Below are positions 24,931-33,807 of a stretch of DNA of 64,000 nucleotides, in pieces. The notes beneath the pieces are model-generated. The model did not search any database and was not told the origin of the DNA. It saw only the letters and a list, made by a program, of their open reading frames with translations. Origin of the DNA: CAZSNH01 sp052388455 (GTDB taxonomy: Bacteria; Pseudomonadota; Alphaproteobacteria; Rhizobiales; Hyphomicrobiaceae); NCBI GenBank assembly GCA_052388455.1, contig JBQTIA010000039.1:16722-80721 (forward strand), read 5' to 3'. Numbering within the stretch: the stretch's first letter is position 1; each line of letters opens with the position of its first letter. The position numbers and the translations under genes were made by a program.

Positions 24931-26142
24931 TCAGGTAAAAAGCCAGCTCGAAACGCCGCCGCGGCGCGCCAGATCAAACATGGCGAGGTCGAGCTCCGCG
25001 AACGCGGCGAGCGTGACATTGGCCGGCAGCCACGGCGCCCCGCGCTTGGCCTCGCGGTAAGGCATCATCAGGCTGTCCCAGGTGGCGGTGTCGAGGCCCC
25101 GCTCCGGCACGACGAGAGGCGGCTGGCGGCGAATCTCCTTCTGGCTCGCAAGCCAGGCGTGCGCCGCCTGCCAGATCTCGGCCGCCGCAGGCATGTTGTG
25201 GCGCGCCTTAAGCTGGTTGATCGCCAACACGCCGGTTTCGCGCGGATGCGGGCCGATCTCCAGCGTCGCCACGCGCACGCCCTTGCGGCGGATCGAGAAC
25301 AGCCGGCATTTGTCGCGCGCCAGCCGGTCGGCGTACTGGTCGGCGCAGTTCTGCATGCCGTGCGCCTCGGCCAGGATTTCTGAGTGCCCGACCAGGGGGG
25401 CGAAGGTGAGCCCATTAGCCTCGCCCGGAACCAGCCAGGTGTCGGTGATGGCCCCTTCGCGGATTTGGAGCACGAGGCGGAGGCGGTTGAGCCAGCTCTT
25501 GGCTGCGCAGACGGAGGTATCGAGCGCCATTTCCGGCCGCCAGGGCACCACGATCAGGTTCTGCGCCCGCGTACCTTCCGCGCACGAAAACCAGGCATAG
25601 GCCGCCAGCACCGCGAACAAGCGCCGCGGATCGCAGGTGTCGGTGAACAGCGGCTGGCCGGCGAGCCAGAACGCGAAGTACTCGTTGCCCGCCTCCGCCG
25701 CGAAGGTGACGGAGTTCAGCCACAGAGCGCTTTCCGACGGCTTGGCCGGCAGCAGGTTGACGATGCGGCGCGTGAACAGCTCGGACGACGGCAGCGCCGG
25801 CAGCGGGCCGCTGAACGCCTCGGGCGGCAGCCGGCGCAGCCAGAGGGGAAGATCGAGCGTGCGGGCCACATCCTTGAGAGCGGCCCCCTCGTCGACCTGC
25901 GCGATGGCCTTGCGCCGACGCGAAGCCGTGCAGCGGCGAATTGCAAGAGCGTAGAGGGCACCGGGAAACACGTTGCCGAGATCGACGAACCGCGGCGAAA
26001 CTCCGAGCAGGCGCCGCACCGAGCGCTGTACAGGACGATCGAACCGGGCAATCAGCGCCTCGGCTTCCGAGGACAGCAGCTGTCGCTGGCCGACCTTCCT
26101 GGGGTCGGCACGGCGCAACAGTGGCTTGGAGTCTACACTCAT
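24931..26142 (-). CDS. PcfJ-like protein
   Basis: 403 residues, probably cytoplasmic. The C-terminal region (about 275-355) carries the PcfJ signature: AEAHGMQNCADQYADRL (Gly-x-Gln-Asn-Cys), then CRLFSIRRKGVRVATLEIG and GVLAINQLKARHNMPAAAEIW. PcfJ proteins were named from a conjugative plasmid, but homologs are scattered on chromosomes with no known activity. The N-terminal half is helical (ARFDRPVQRSVRRLLGVSP) and unassigned. Upstream is the gap before ruvX; no conjugation genes are near. Confidence 0.72.
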   Translation of the reverse strand: MSVDSKPLLRRADPRKVGQRQLLSSEAEALIARFDRPVQRSVRRLLGVSPRFVDLGNVFPGALYALAIRRCTASRRRKAIAQVDEGAALKDVARTLDLPLWLRRLPPEAFSGPLPALPSSELFTRRIVNLLPAKPSESALWLNSVTFAAEAGNEYFAFWLAGQPLFTDTCDPRRLFAVLAAYAWFSCAEGTRAQNLIVVPWRPEMALDTSVCAAKSWLNRLRLVLQIREGAITDTWLVPGEANGLTFAPLVGHSEILAEAHGMQNCADQYADRLARDKCRLFSIRRKGVRVATLEIGPHPRETGVLAINQLKARHNMPAAAEIWQAAHAWLASQKEIRRQPPLVVPERGLDTATWDSLMMPYREAKRGAPWLPANVTLAAFAELDLAMFDLARRGGVSSWLFT

Positions 26143-26300
26143 CGATCGCCCGTTCCCGCGCGGTCGAGCGCCGCTCCGTCATGCACGGCCGCTCGTGTCC
26201 GACCTCGCAGTCTCGAAGAGCATTGCGGCGCGCTTGCGACGGGTTTTCGTCGATCGTGCGGTGTCGCGTTGCGGTTCGATCGAAGTCCCTTCGCGCGCGA

Positions 26301-26798
26301 TCACAGGCGGCGCAGACGGTCGAGCGCGCCTTGAAGAATGATTGTCGCAGCGAGCTTGTCGATCACTTCGGCGCGGCGTTTGCGGCTCGCATCCGCTTCG
26401 AGCAGCGTGCGCTCGGCGGCCGCGGTCGACAGCCGTTCGTCCCACAGCAGGATGGGCAGTGTGCTCAGCCGGTTGAGATTGCGGGCCAGTGCGCGCGTCG
26501 ATTGCACGCGCGGTCCTTCGCTGCCGTCGAGGTTGATCGGAAGGCCGAGGACGAAGCCGCCGACGGCATGGCGCGACACGTGCGACAGCAGCCGCTCGGC
26601 ATCGGCGGCGAACTTGCTCCGCAGGATGGTTTCGAGCGGGGACGCGATGGTCCGCGTCACATCGGAGAGAGCAAGGCCGAGCGTCTTCGTGCCGGCATCG
26701 ATGCCGATCAGGCGGCTGCCTTTGGCGAGCAGGGGTTGAAACTCCTCGACGGACGCGAACGTGCGGCCATGAGCGGCCGGGGTGGAACTGTCGATCAC
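26301..26798 (-). CDS. ruvX: Putative pre-16S rRNA nuclease / Holliday junction resolvase-like
   Basis: YqgF family RNase-H fold. 165 residues from GTG 26798; a TTG at 26894 would give a longer form. Motifs: SRLIGIDAGTKTLGLALSD (first Asp), VGGFVLGLPINLDGSEGPR, LPILLWDERLSTAAAERTLLE (Glu) and KLAATIILQGALD (last acidic residue missing or replaced in the visible motif, IDKLAATIILQ with Asp before). Conserved neighbour of gatCA and pyrB in alphaproteobacteria. Confidence 0.88.
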   Translation of the reverse strand: MIDSSTPAAHGRTFASVEEFQPLLAKGSRLIGIDAGTKTLGLALSDVTRTIASPLETILRSKFAADAERLLSHVSRHAVGGFVLGLPINLDGSEGPRVQSTRALARNLNRLSTLPILLWDERLSTAAAERTLLEADASRKRRAEVIDKLAATIILQGALDRLRRL

Positions 26799-26910
26799 GC
26801 GGCGCAAACCTTTCCTTGTTGGCGGACCTTGCCGCTTATACAGATTTCGGGCCGGAGCAGTCGGGACGCTGTTGGCCGGGGCCTTGGCCAGCAAAACTCA
26901 GCGAGGCTCG

Positions 26911-29202
26911 ATGGATCGGCAGGTTGTGGCATGGCCGGCGCCCGACGGCGCCGCGGGAACGGCAACCCTTGCCCTTTTCACGCTGACGACGTTCGTCTCC
27001 GCCCTCCTGCTGTTTTCCGTCCAGCCCATGTTCGCGAAGATGGTGCTGCCGGTGCTCGGCGGCTCGCCGTCGGTTTGGGCCGTCGCACTCTGCTTCTTCC
27101 AGGCTGCGCTGCTGGTCGGCTACTGCTACGCCCACCTGCTGATGCGCTACGTTTCGCCGGCTCGCACCGGTTTGGCCCATCTGGCCGTCTCGGCCCTTGC
27201 GATCCTGGCGCTGCCGATCGCCTTACCGGCCTTCGCCGCCGAGCCGCCGGCGGGCGACGCCTATCTCTGGCAGCTGCAGGTGTTCGCCGTCGCCATCGGG
27301 ATGCCGTTCGTGGCCGTGGCAGCCAACGCGCCGCTGTTGCAGGCTTGGTTCGCCCGCACCGGCCATCCGCAGGGCGGCGACCCCTACTTTCTCTATGCCG
27401 CCTCGAACACCGGCAGCCTGCTGGCCCTGCTCAGCTACCCGCTGGTGCTCGAGCCGGCCTTCGGACTGAAGGCACTCAGCATCGCGTGGTCTTTCGGCTT
27501 TGGCGTGCTCATCGCGCTGCTGGCCGTCTGTTTCTGGGTGGTGCGGCGTTCGACGGCCGGACCGCTTGCGGAGGGCGGCGTCACATCGGACACGCAAGCC
27601 ACACCGCATCTCCTCGCGCCGGGGCTAGCCGATCGCGCCCGCTGGGTGCTGCTGTCGTTCGTGCCGGCGGCGCTTCTCACCGCCTTCACCTCGCACGTCG
27701 CGACCGACGTCGCCTCCGCCCCGCTGATCTGGGTGCTGCCGCTGGCGCTCTACCTCCTGACGTTCGTGATCGTGTTCCGCGACCGGGCGCTTGTGCCGCC
27801 GCGGGTGCTGCTCGCCACCCATCTGGTCGCGGTGACGCTCTGCCTCCTCAATCTGGCCCAGACCAAGCAAGAGACCTGGTATCTCTCGGCCCTCCTTGGC
27901 ACGCTGGCGTTCTTCTTCTCCGCATTGGTCGCGCATCGCAGTCTTTACGAGACTCGGCCCGCGGCGCGGCACCTGACGGCCTTCTATCTCTACATGTCGC
28001 TCGGAGGCGCACTCGGCGGCCTGTTCGCCTCCCTGCTGGCACCCCGAATCTTCTCGGAGGTGTTCGAGTATCCGCTGCTGCTCGCGCTGACCTTCGCGTG
28101 CCGGCCGAACGCGCTCAGGCTTTCCGCGCGGGGTGCGGACCTGCAAAAACTCGGGCTCGTCGCGGCAGCGGCTGTTCTCGCCATCGTCGGCCTGCCGTGG
28201 GCGGCGGCGAAGCTCGATTTTGTGTTCAACGGGTGGGGCAGCACTCCGGTGGCGGCATTGCTGCTCGCCGGTCTCCTCCTGGCGCTGGACCGGTTCCCGG
28301 CCGGTCAATTGGCCGCCGCCCTCGCCCTGTTCGTCACACTGGCCGTGCTGCCGTCCAGCGTGCATCGCGGCGCTGCCGAGCGCAGCTTCTTCGGCGTCTA
28401 TCGCGTCGTGCTGTCGGAGGAGGGACAGTTCAATGTGCTCCAGCACGGCACGACGCTGCATGGAGCCCAGCGCATCCGAGACGACGACAACCGGCCTGTC
28501 GCCGATACGACGCCCTGCACCTACTATCACCCGAAGGGCCCGATGGCGCAGTCGGTAGGACGGACGCGGGCGCGGCTCGCCGAGGTGGGCCGCAAGGGTC
28601 GCATCGGCGTCGTCGGGCTCGGCGCCGGATCGCTCGCCTGCCATTCCGATGCCGGCGAGACATGGCGCTTCTACGAGATCGATCCGGTCGTGGTCGGCAT
28701 CGCCAAGTCGAAGCACTTCACCTACCTCGCCAACTGCCAGCCGGAAGCGGACATCATGATCGGTGACGCGCGCCTGACGCTGGCCAGGGAGGCGGACGAG
28801 AGCTTCGACCTGCTCGTCATCGACGCCTTTTCGTCGGACGCGATCCCGATGCACCTGCTGACCGTCGAGTCGCTCGCCCTTTACGCTTCCAAACTGAATC
28901 AGGACGGCGTCGGGGTGCTGCACATCTCCAACCGCTATCTCGATCTCGAAGCCGTGGTCTCCGCGACGCTGCCCATGGTGGCGGGTGTGTCGGCCATCGC
29001 CATCGACGATCCCTCGGTCGGCCTCGGGTACGCCGTCACCCCCTCGACGGTGGTGTTCTTCAGCAAGGATCAGCGGGCGGCACAGGGCTTCCTCAGGATG
29101 CGCGGGGCGCGCACGATGAACTGGAGCGGCCTTGCACCCTGGACGGACGACACCTCGGACATCATCGGACCGTTTCTCGCCCGGCTCAGGCGGCGCGGCT
29201 GA
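26911..29202 (+). CDS. Fused multi-helix membrane protein / spermidine-synthase-like methyltransferase fold
   Basis: 763 residues. The N-terminal half (about 15-500) has 10-14 membrane helices (LFTLTTFVSALLLFSVQPMFAKMVLP is the conserved start). The C-terminal soluble part has the SAM-binding-like GVVGLGAGSLACHSDAG, an acidic ribose-binding position in FYEIDPVVVGIA, IGDARLTLAREADESFDLLVIDAFSSDAIPMHLL and VLHISNRYLDLE. This architecture is the fused MFS/spermidine synthase family; polyamine synthesis has not been shown for most members. ATG 26911 has GCGAGG in front. Divergent from ruvX, 112 bases apart. Confidence 0.88.
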   Translation: MDRQVVAWPAPDGAAGTATLALFTLTTFVSALLLFSVQPMFAKMVLPVLGGSPSVWAVALCFFQAALLVGYCYAHLLMRYVSPARTGLAHLAVSALAILALPIALPAFAAEPPAGDAYLWQLQVFAVAIGMPFVAVAANAPLLQAWFARTGHPQGGDPYFLYAASNTGSLLALLSYPLVLEPAFGLKALSIAWSFGFGVLIALLAVCFWVVRRSTAGPLAEGGVTSDTQATPHLLAPGLADRARWVLLSFVPAALLTAFTSHVATDVASAPLIWVLPLALYLLTFVIVFRDRALVPPRVLLATHLVAVTLCLLNLAQTKQETWYLSALLGTLAFFFSALVAHRSLYETRPAARHLTAFYLYMSLGGALGGLFASLLAPRIFSEVFEYPLLLALTFACRPNALRLSARGADLQKLGLVAAAAVLAIVGLPWAAAKLDFVFNGWGSTPVAALLLAGLLLALDRFPAGQLAAALALFVTLAVLPSSVHRGAAERSFFGVYRVVLSEEGQFNVLQHGTTLHGAQRIRDDDNRPVADTTPCTYYHPKGPMAQSVGRTRARLAEVGRKGRIGVVGLGAGSLACHSDAGETWRFYEIDPVVVGIAKSKHFTYLANCQPEADIMIGDARLTLAREADESFDLLVIDAFSSDAIPMHLLTVESLALYASKLNQDGVGVLHISNRYLDLEAVVSATLPMVAGVSAIAIDDPSVGLGYAVTPSTVVFFSKDQRAAQGFLRMRGARTMNWSGLAPWTDDTSDIIGPFLARLRRRG

Positions 29203-29329
29203 CGACGGCGCCGCGCCGCATCCCAGAGTTGCAGAACCCGCCACCCGCCGCTAAGACGTGCGATCCGAATTGCCAATGTTTCACGTGGGGAAGCGCCCGG
29301 CTGGGCTTGGCCCCGTTTCGCGAGGTTTC

Positions 29330-29617
29330 ATGGACGTTGACGAAGCCACGGTCCGCCGCATCGCGCGGCTGGCGCGCATCAAGGTGACCGACGCGGAAGC
29401 CAAGGGCCTCCGCAAGGAGCTCTCCGGCATTCTCGACTGGGTGAAGCAACTCGACGAGGTCGACACGACGTCCGTCGAGCCGATGACCCGCGTCGTCGCC
29501 CAGGACATGAAAAAGCGCACCGACACGGTGACCGACGGCGAGATCGCCGCCCAAATCGTCGCCAACGCGCCGATGGCGGAGGACAATTTCTTCGTCGTAC
29601 CGAAAGTGGTCGAGTAG
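29330..29617 (+). CDS. gatC: Asp/Glu-tRNA amidotransferase subunit C
   Basis: 95 residues: MDVDEATVRRIARLARIKVTDAEA, then LSGILDWVKQLDEVDTTSVEPM and APMAEDNFFVVPKVVE, all typical GatC. It stabilises the GatA-GatB interface. ATG 29330 is chosen over 29258. gatA follows after 107 bases containing two palindromes. Confidence 0.96.
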   Translation: MDVDEATVRRIARLARIKVTDAEAKGLRKELSGILDWVKQLDEVDTTSVEPMTRVVAQDMKKRTDTVTDGEIAAQIVANAPMAEDNFFVVPKVVE

Positions 29618-29627
29618 GTGTCAGAAC

Positions 29628-29654
29628 GGTGTCAGACCCTCCGGGTCTGATACC
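29628..29654. repeat. Palindrome 1 between gatC and gatA
   Basis: GGTGTCAGACCC with GGGTCTGATACC as the other arm, one mismatch. Shares its arms with palindrome 2 at 29682-29708. It begins 11 bases after the gatC stop. REP-like pair by structure. Confidence 0.85.
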
Positions 29655-29681
29655 ATGCGCACAACTCTCGAAAGGTTCCCT

Positions 29682-29708
29682 GGTGTCAGACCCAGAGGGT
29701 CGGACACC
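29682..29708. repeat. Palindrome 2 between gatC and gatA
   Basis: GGTGTCAGACCC with GGGTCGGACACC as the other arm. It is the same arm sequence as palindrome 1 and in a back-to-back arrangement 27 bases away, so the pair looks like a small mobile palindromic unit (BIME/REP-like). It ends 16 bases before the gatA start. Confidence 0.85.
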
Positions 29709-29724
29709 CAGCTAAAAAAGACCC

Positions 29725-31290
29725 ATGACCGAACTCACCAAACTCACCCTCGCCGAGGCCCGCGACGGCCTCAAGGCGAAGACATTCTCCGCGACCGAGC
29801 TGACGAAAGCCCACCTCGCGGCGATCGAGGCGGCCAACCCGGTGCTCAACGCCTTCGTGCTGGTCACGCCCGAGCACGCGCTGGCGCAGGCCAAGGACAG
29901 CGATGCACGCCTCAAGAAGGGTGTGGGACGGCCGCTCGAAGGCCTGCCGCTCGGCAACAAGGACCTGTTCTGCACACAAGGCATCCGCACGACCGCCTGC
30001 TCGAAGATCCTCGACGACTTCAAGCCGGCCTACGAGTCGACCGTTGGTGCGAACCTCTGGAACGCCGGCGCCGTCATGCTCGGAAAGCTCAACAACGACG
30101 AGTTCGCCATGGGCTCGTCGAACGAGACGAGCTGCTTCGGGCCGGTCGTGTCTCCATGGCGGCGCAAGGGCAAGGACGGAGAGCCTTCGGCCGACAAGCT
30201 CGTACCGGGCGGATCGTCGGGAGGATCATCGGCGGCCGTCTCCGCCGGCCTCTGCCTCGCATCGACGGCGACCGACACCGGCGGCTCGATCCGCCAGCCG
30301 GCGGCTTTGACCGGCACCGTCGGCATCAAGCCGACCTACGGCCGCTGCTCGCGGTGGGGTATCGTTGCCTTCGCCTCCTCGCTCGATCAGGCCGGGCCGA
30401 TCGCCAAGACCGTGCGCGACGCGGCCATCATGCTCGGAGCCATGGCGAGCCACGATCCCAAGGACACCACCTCCGTCGATGCGCCGGTGCCCGACTACGA
30501 GGCGGCGCTTGGCAAAGGCATCAAGGGCCTGCGCGTCGGCGTGCCGAAGGAATACCGCGTCGAAGGCATGTCGAAGGAGATCGAAGCGCTCTGGCAGCAG
30601 GGTATCGCCTGGCTCGAGGCGGCGGGCGCGACCATCCACGACATCTCGCTCCCACACACCAAATATGCTCTGCCCGCTTACTACATCGTGGCCCCGGCCG
30701 AGTGCTCGTCGAACCTCGCCCGCTACGACGGCGTGCGCTACGGGCTGCGCGTGCCGGGCAAGGACGTGACCGACACTTACGAGAACACGCGCGCCGCCGG
30801 CTTCGGCAAGGAAGTCCGCCGCCGCATCCTCGTTGGCACCTACGTGCTTTCGGCCGGCTACTACGACGCCTACTATCTGAAGGCGCAGAAGGTGCGCACT
30901 TTGATCAAGCGCGACTTCGATGAGGCCTGGAGCAAGGTCGACGTCGTGCTGACGCCGACCACACCCTCTCCCGCGTTCGCGTTCGGGGAAAAATCCGGCG
31001 ATCCGCTCGCCATGTACCTCGAAGACATCTTCACGGTGACGGTCAACATGGCGGGTCTGCCCGGCATGTCCGTTCCGGCCGGCCTGTCGTCGGAAGGCAC
31101 GCCGCTCGGCCTGCAGCTCATCGGAAAGCCGTTCGACGAGGCGACCCTGTTCCGCGTCGGGCAGGCCATCGAGGACGCCGCTGGCCGATTCACCGTGCCG
31201 GATCGTTGGTGGGACGGCGCGCCAGCAACGGCCGCAAGTGCTGCGCCGACGAAGGCCGCCCGTGGCAGCCGCAAATCGAAGCCGGCCTGA
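29725..31290 (+). CDS. gatA: Asp/Glu-tRNA amidotransferase subunit A
   Basis: Amidase-signature glutaminase that feeds ammonia to GatB. 521 residues. The Ser-cisSer-Lys triad is visible: Lys79 in LPLGNKDLF, and the GGSSGGSSAA loop at 162-170 with the structural and nucleophilic Ser. TDTGGSIRQPAALTGTVGIKPTYGR is intact. The last 25 residues are an Ala/Lys-rich tail. gatB is 12.3 kb downstream, not adjacent. Confidence 0.97.
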   Translation: MTELTKLTLAEARDGLKAKTFSATELTKAHLAAIEAANPVLNAFVLVTPEHALAQAKDSDARLKKGVGRPLEGLPLGNKDLFCTQGIRTTACSKILDDFKPAYESTVGANLWNAGAVMLGKLNNDEFAMGSSNETSCFGPVVSPWRRKGKDGEPSADKLVPGGSSGGSSAAVSAGLCLASTATDTGGSIRQPAALTGTVGIKPTYGRCSRWGIVAFASSLDQAGPIAKTVRDAAIMLGAMASHDPKDTTSVDAPVPDYEAALGKGIKGLRVGVPKEYRVEGMSKEIEALWQQGIAWLEAAGATIHDISLPHTKYALPAYYIVAPAECSSNLARYDGVRYGLRVPGKDVTDTYENTRAAGFGKEVRRRILVGTYVLSAGYYDAYYLKAQKVRTLIKRDFDEAWSKVDVVLTPTTPSPAFAFGEKSGDPLAMYLEDIFTVTVNMAGLPGMSVPAGLSSEGTPLGLQLIGKPFDEATLFRVGQAIEDAAGRFTVPDRWWDGAPATAASAAPTKAARGSRKSKPA

Positions 31291-31332
31291 CCGGCACAAC
31301 TTCACACTTCTGTTGACTTCAATCCGATCAAA

Positions 31333-31761
31333 TTGACGCCCGACGACAACGGAGCGCTGCTCGTCACCTGTTCAGCTCTACCCGAGCTGGTGACGTTCGG
31401 TGAAGACGTGGCGGATGCGCGGCGCAAAGCCGTCGACGCGATCGAGGAGGCCTTGGCGGCACGCCTGGCGGATGGCCGCGATTTGCCGGTCCCGACCGAG
31501 GCCCGGTCGAGTTCCCGACACGTCGCCTTACCGACGCTGACGGCTCTCAAGGTACTTCTGTGGCACGCACTCAAGAAGTCCGGGATCACGCGGGCTGAAC
31601 TGGCACGCCGGCTTGGCTGCCACCGCGAGCAGGTCGATCGCCTGTTCCGGGTCGATCATGCCTCGCGCCTCGACATGATCGACGACGCTTTCCGGGCACT
31701 TGGAGCCGAAGTCACCGTAGCTGCGCGCTTCCGCGGCGACACGGCTCTGGCGGGACAGTAA
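31333..31761 (+). CDS. Orphan HicB-family antitoxin with HTH
   Basis: 142 residues from a TTG at 31333. Reading upstream in frame gives VDFNPIKLTPDDNGALLVT, which is the usual HicB first strand, but no ATG or GTG exists before the gatA stop, so the start is uncertain or lost. The middle is the HicB fold (ALPELVTFGEDVADARRKAVDAIEEALAARLADGRD); the C-terminus is an HTH (LKKSGITRAELARRLGCHREQVDRLFRVDHASRL). No hicA lies on either side. Might act as a stand-alone repressor. Confidence 0.68.
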   Translation: MTPDDNGALLVTCSALPELVTFGEDVADARRKAVDAIEEALAARLADGRDLPVPTEARSSSRHVALPTLTALKVLLWHALKKSGITRAELARRLGCHREQVDRLFRVDHASRLDMIDDAFRALGAEVTVAARFRGDTALAGQ

Positions 31762-31985
31762 GTTCCACGCCGACGCCAAGGCTCATGCGGAGGGCGAGAG
31801 TAGCTCGGCCTTGGTGTCGGTAGAACGCAGAAATACACCAGACAGCGGAAGCGGGGCCCGCGCCTCGGGACGTGAACCGAGTGTCCCAAAGAGCACATCG
31901 GACGCCGACGATCATCCAATCTAAATTTTGCGACTTGAAACTTGATCGACGCTGTCGAGGACTGGCATCAAACGAGAATCAGGAC

Positions 31986-33590
31986 ATGGCAGATAGATCG
32001 ACGATGACGCAATCAACCGCTCTGCATTTGAGACGTCTCGCAATCGTAACGATCGCGGCCATTGTGGCACTGACGGCGCTGACATCCGGCGTCAGGGCGA
32101 GACAGCAGGCACGCTCCGCCGAGGCGACGGCGCCGCGAGTTGCCGGCGAGCCGATCATGGCGATCGTTTCAATCAAGTCCCAGGACATCACTTTTTATGA
32201 CGCCGACGGGTGGATTCTAAGGGCGCCGGTGTCGACCGGCACCAAGGGACGCGAAACGCCAGCCGGCGTCTTCGCCATTCTGCAGAAAAACGCCGACCAC
32301 CGCTCGAACCTCTACGACGATGCCCACATGCCGCACATGCAGCGCCTGACATGGAACGGCATCGCCATGCACGGTGGCCCGTTGCCGGGGTATGCCGCCT
32401 CGCACGGCTGCGTGCGTCTGCCCTTCGGGTTCGCGGAGCAGCTGTTCGACAAGACGCGGATCGGGATGCGCGTGATCATTTCCCCGGACGCCGCAACACC
32501 CGCCGAGTTTTCTCACCCTGCGCTGCTGGTGCCGAACGCGGAGGCCCTCGCTGCGGCTCCGGAGCGTGCGGACAGGCTCGCTCGCGAGGCGGCCGAGGCG
32601 GCCAAGGCCGCCGACGAGACCAAGAAGTCCGCCAAGAAAGCCGCAAACGAGGCAGCGTCATCCAAGGCGTTGCTCCGAAAGCTGGAGGGCATGAAGTCCG
32701 CAGCCGACCGTACTCTGGCTGACGCAGAAAAGGCCATTACCAACGCGGAGAAGGCATTTGCCGCCGCGGAAAAGATCGAGGCCGGCGCAAAGTCGGACAA
32801 GGCCAAGGCGCGCGCCGAGGCTGCCAAGGTGCGAGCCGCGGAGTGGAAGGTCAAAGCCGCGGCAAAGGCCACCGAGGCGAGCGCGAAGCTCGACGCCGCA
32901 AGACCTGAGTTGCAGCCAAAGATCGACGCCGCAGCGCAGGCACAGGATGCCGCCAAAGAGGCCGCGGCCAAGAAGCCCGAGATCGCCAAAGCGGCGGCCG
33001 ATGCCAAGCTTCTGCTCGAGCCCGTCTCGATCTATATCAGCCGTCCGACACAAAAGGTGTATGTGCGGCGGAACACTCGCAATCCGTGGTCGGACGGAGG
33101 CGAGGTCTTCGATGCGACCATCGAGGCTCCGATTACGATCACCGACCCGGACAGGCCGATCGGCACGCATGTGTTCACGGCCATGGCGTCCACCGGCGAG
33201 GGCCTTCGCTGGAGCGCGGTCACCATCGACCACGGGGACGAGGCCAAGGCCGCGCTCGATCGCATCGCCATCCCGCAGGACGTGCTCGACCGCATCGCGC
33301 CGACCGCGCTGCCGCGATCCTCGATCGTCGTCTCGGATGAGCCGCTGAGCCGCGAGACCAACTATCGCACGGAGTTCGTAGCGGTGCTGAACAACCAGCC
33401 ACAGGGCGGCTTCAAGACACGCCGGCCGTCTGCCCCTCCACCGGTTAAGTATTTTTGGGACAATGACGGCGGTGGCAGTGGCAGCGTCGGCTTCTTCAGC
33501 TTCTTCAACCAGCCGAGTCCGGCCCAGCGACCCGGCAAGACCCGCCGCCGCGGCAACAGCAAACAGGCGCAACAGGGTTTGTGGTGGTAA
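31986..33590 (+). CDS. L,D-transpeptidase with coiled-coil insertion
   Basis: 534 residues. The N-terminal membrane/signal segment is RRLAIVTIAAIVALTALTSG. The YkuD catalytic motif runs from His129 (IAMHGGPLPGY) to SHGCVRLP with His140 and Cys142. Residues about 190-340 are Ala/Lys/Glu-rich and helical (coiled coil), then a further beta-rich region and a Gly/Arg/Gln-rich tail follow. Forms meso-DAP cross-links or anchors proteins to peptidoglycan. ATG 31986 with AATCAGG upstream is preferred to 31872. Confidence 0.85.
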   Translation: MADRSTMTQSTALHLRRLAIVTIAAIVALTALTSGVRARQQARSAEATAPRVAGEPIMAIVSIKSQDITFYDADGWILRAPVSTGTKGRETPAGVFAILQKNADHRSNLYDDAHMPHMQRLTWNGIAMHGGPLPGYAASHGCVRLPFGFAEQLFDKTRIGMRVIISPDAATPAEFSHPALLVPNAEALAAAPERADRLAREAAEAAKAADETKKSAKKAANEAASSKALLRKLEGMKSAADRTLADAEKAITNAEKAFAAAEKIEAGAKSDKAKARAEAAKVRAAEWKVKAAAKATEASAKLDAARPELQPKIDAAAQAQDAAKEAAAKKPEIAKAAADAKLLLEPVSIYISRPTQKVYVRRNTRNPWSDGGEVFDATIEAPITITDPDRPIGTHVFTAMASTGEGLRWSAVTIDHGDEAKAALDRIAIPQDVLDRIAPTALPRSSIVVSDEPLSRETNYRTEFVAVLNNQPQGGFKTRRPSAPPPVKYFWDNDGGGSGSVGFFSFFNQPSPAQRPGKTRRRGNSKQAQQGLWW

Positions 33591-33807
33591 GCGGCGGCAC
33601 GCCGACGGTTGGCGACCGACCCCGTCGACCTCGAGCCGAGGATGCTGGAATCTCTGCAAAGCGTCGATGCTCAGTCGGGTAACCGCGCCGGCTGGCAGAT
33701 CCGCTTCGGCCCGAGAGCGGACGGCCAGGGTCGTCCCGCCGCACACTGTCCCTTGCCAGCGCGCCATGCTAAGCGGCTCTCGGAACAGCCGCTGCTTTGG
33801 AAGACAA
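33591..33807. other. Intergenic, no gene seen
   Basis: 217 bases after the L,D-transpeptidase gene, on the plus strand side of chorismate mutase. An open frame continues through it, but coding character appears only from 33808. No terminator is recognised. Confidence 0.4.

Noticed and set aside
25941..28766. 941-codon plus-strand frame overlapping PcfJ, ruvX and the membrane fusion gene
   Set aside because: Overlaps real genes on both strands, has Arg/Ala-rich composition, and no domain is recognisable.
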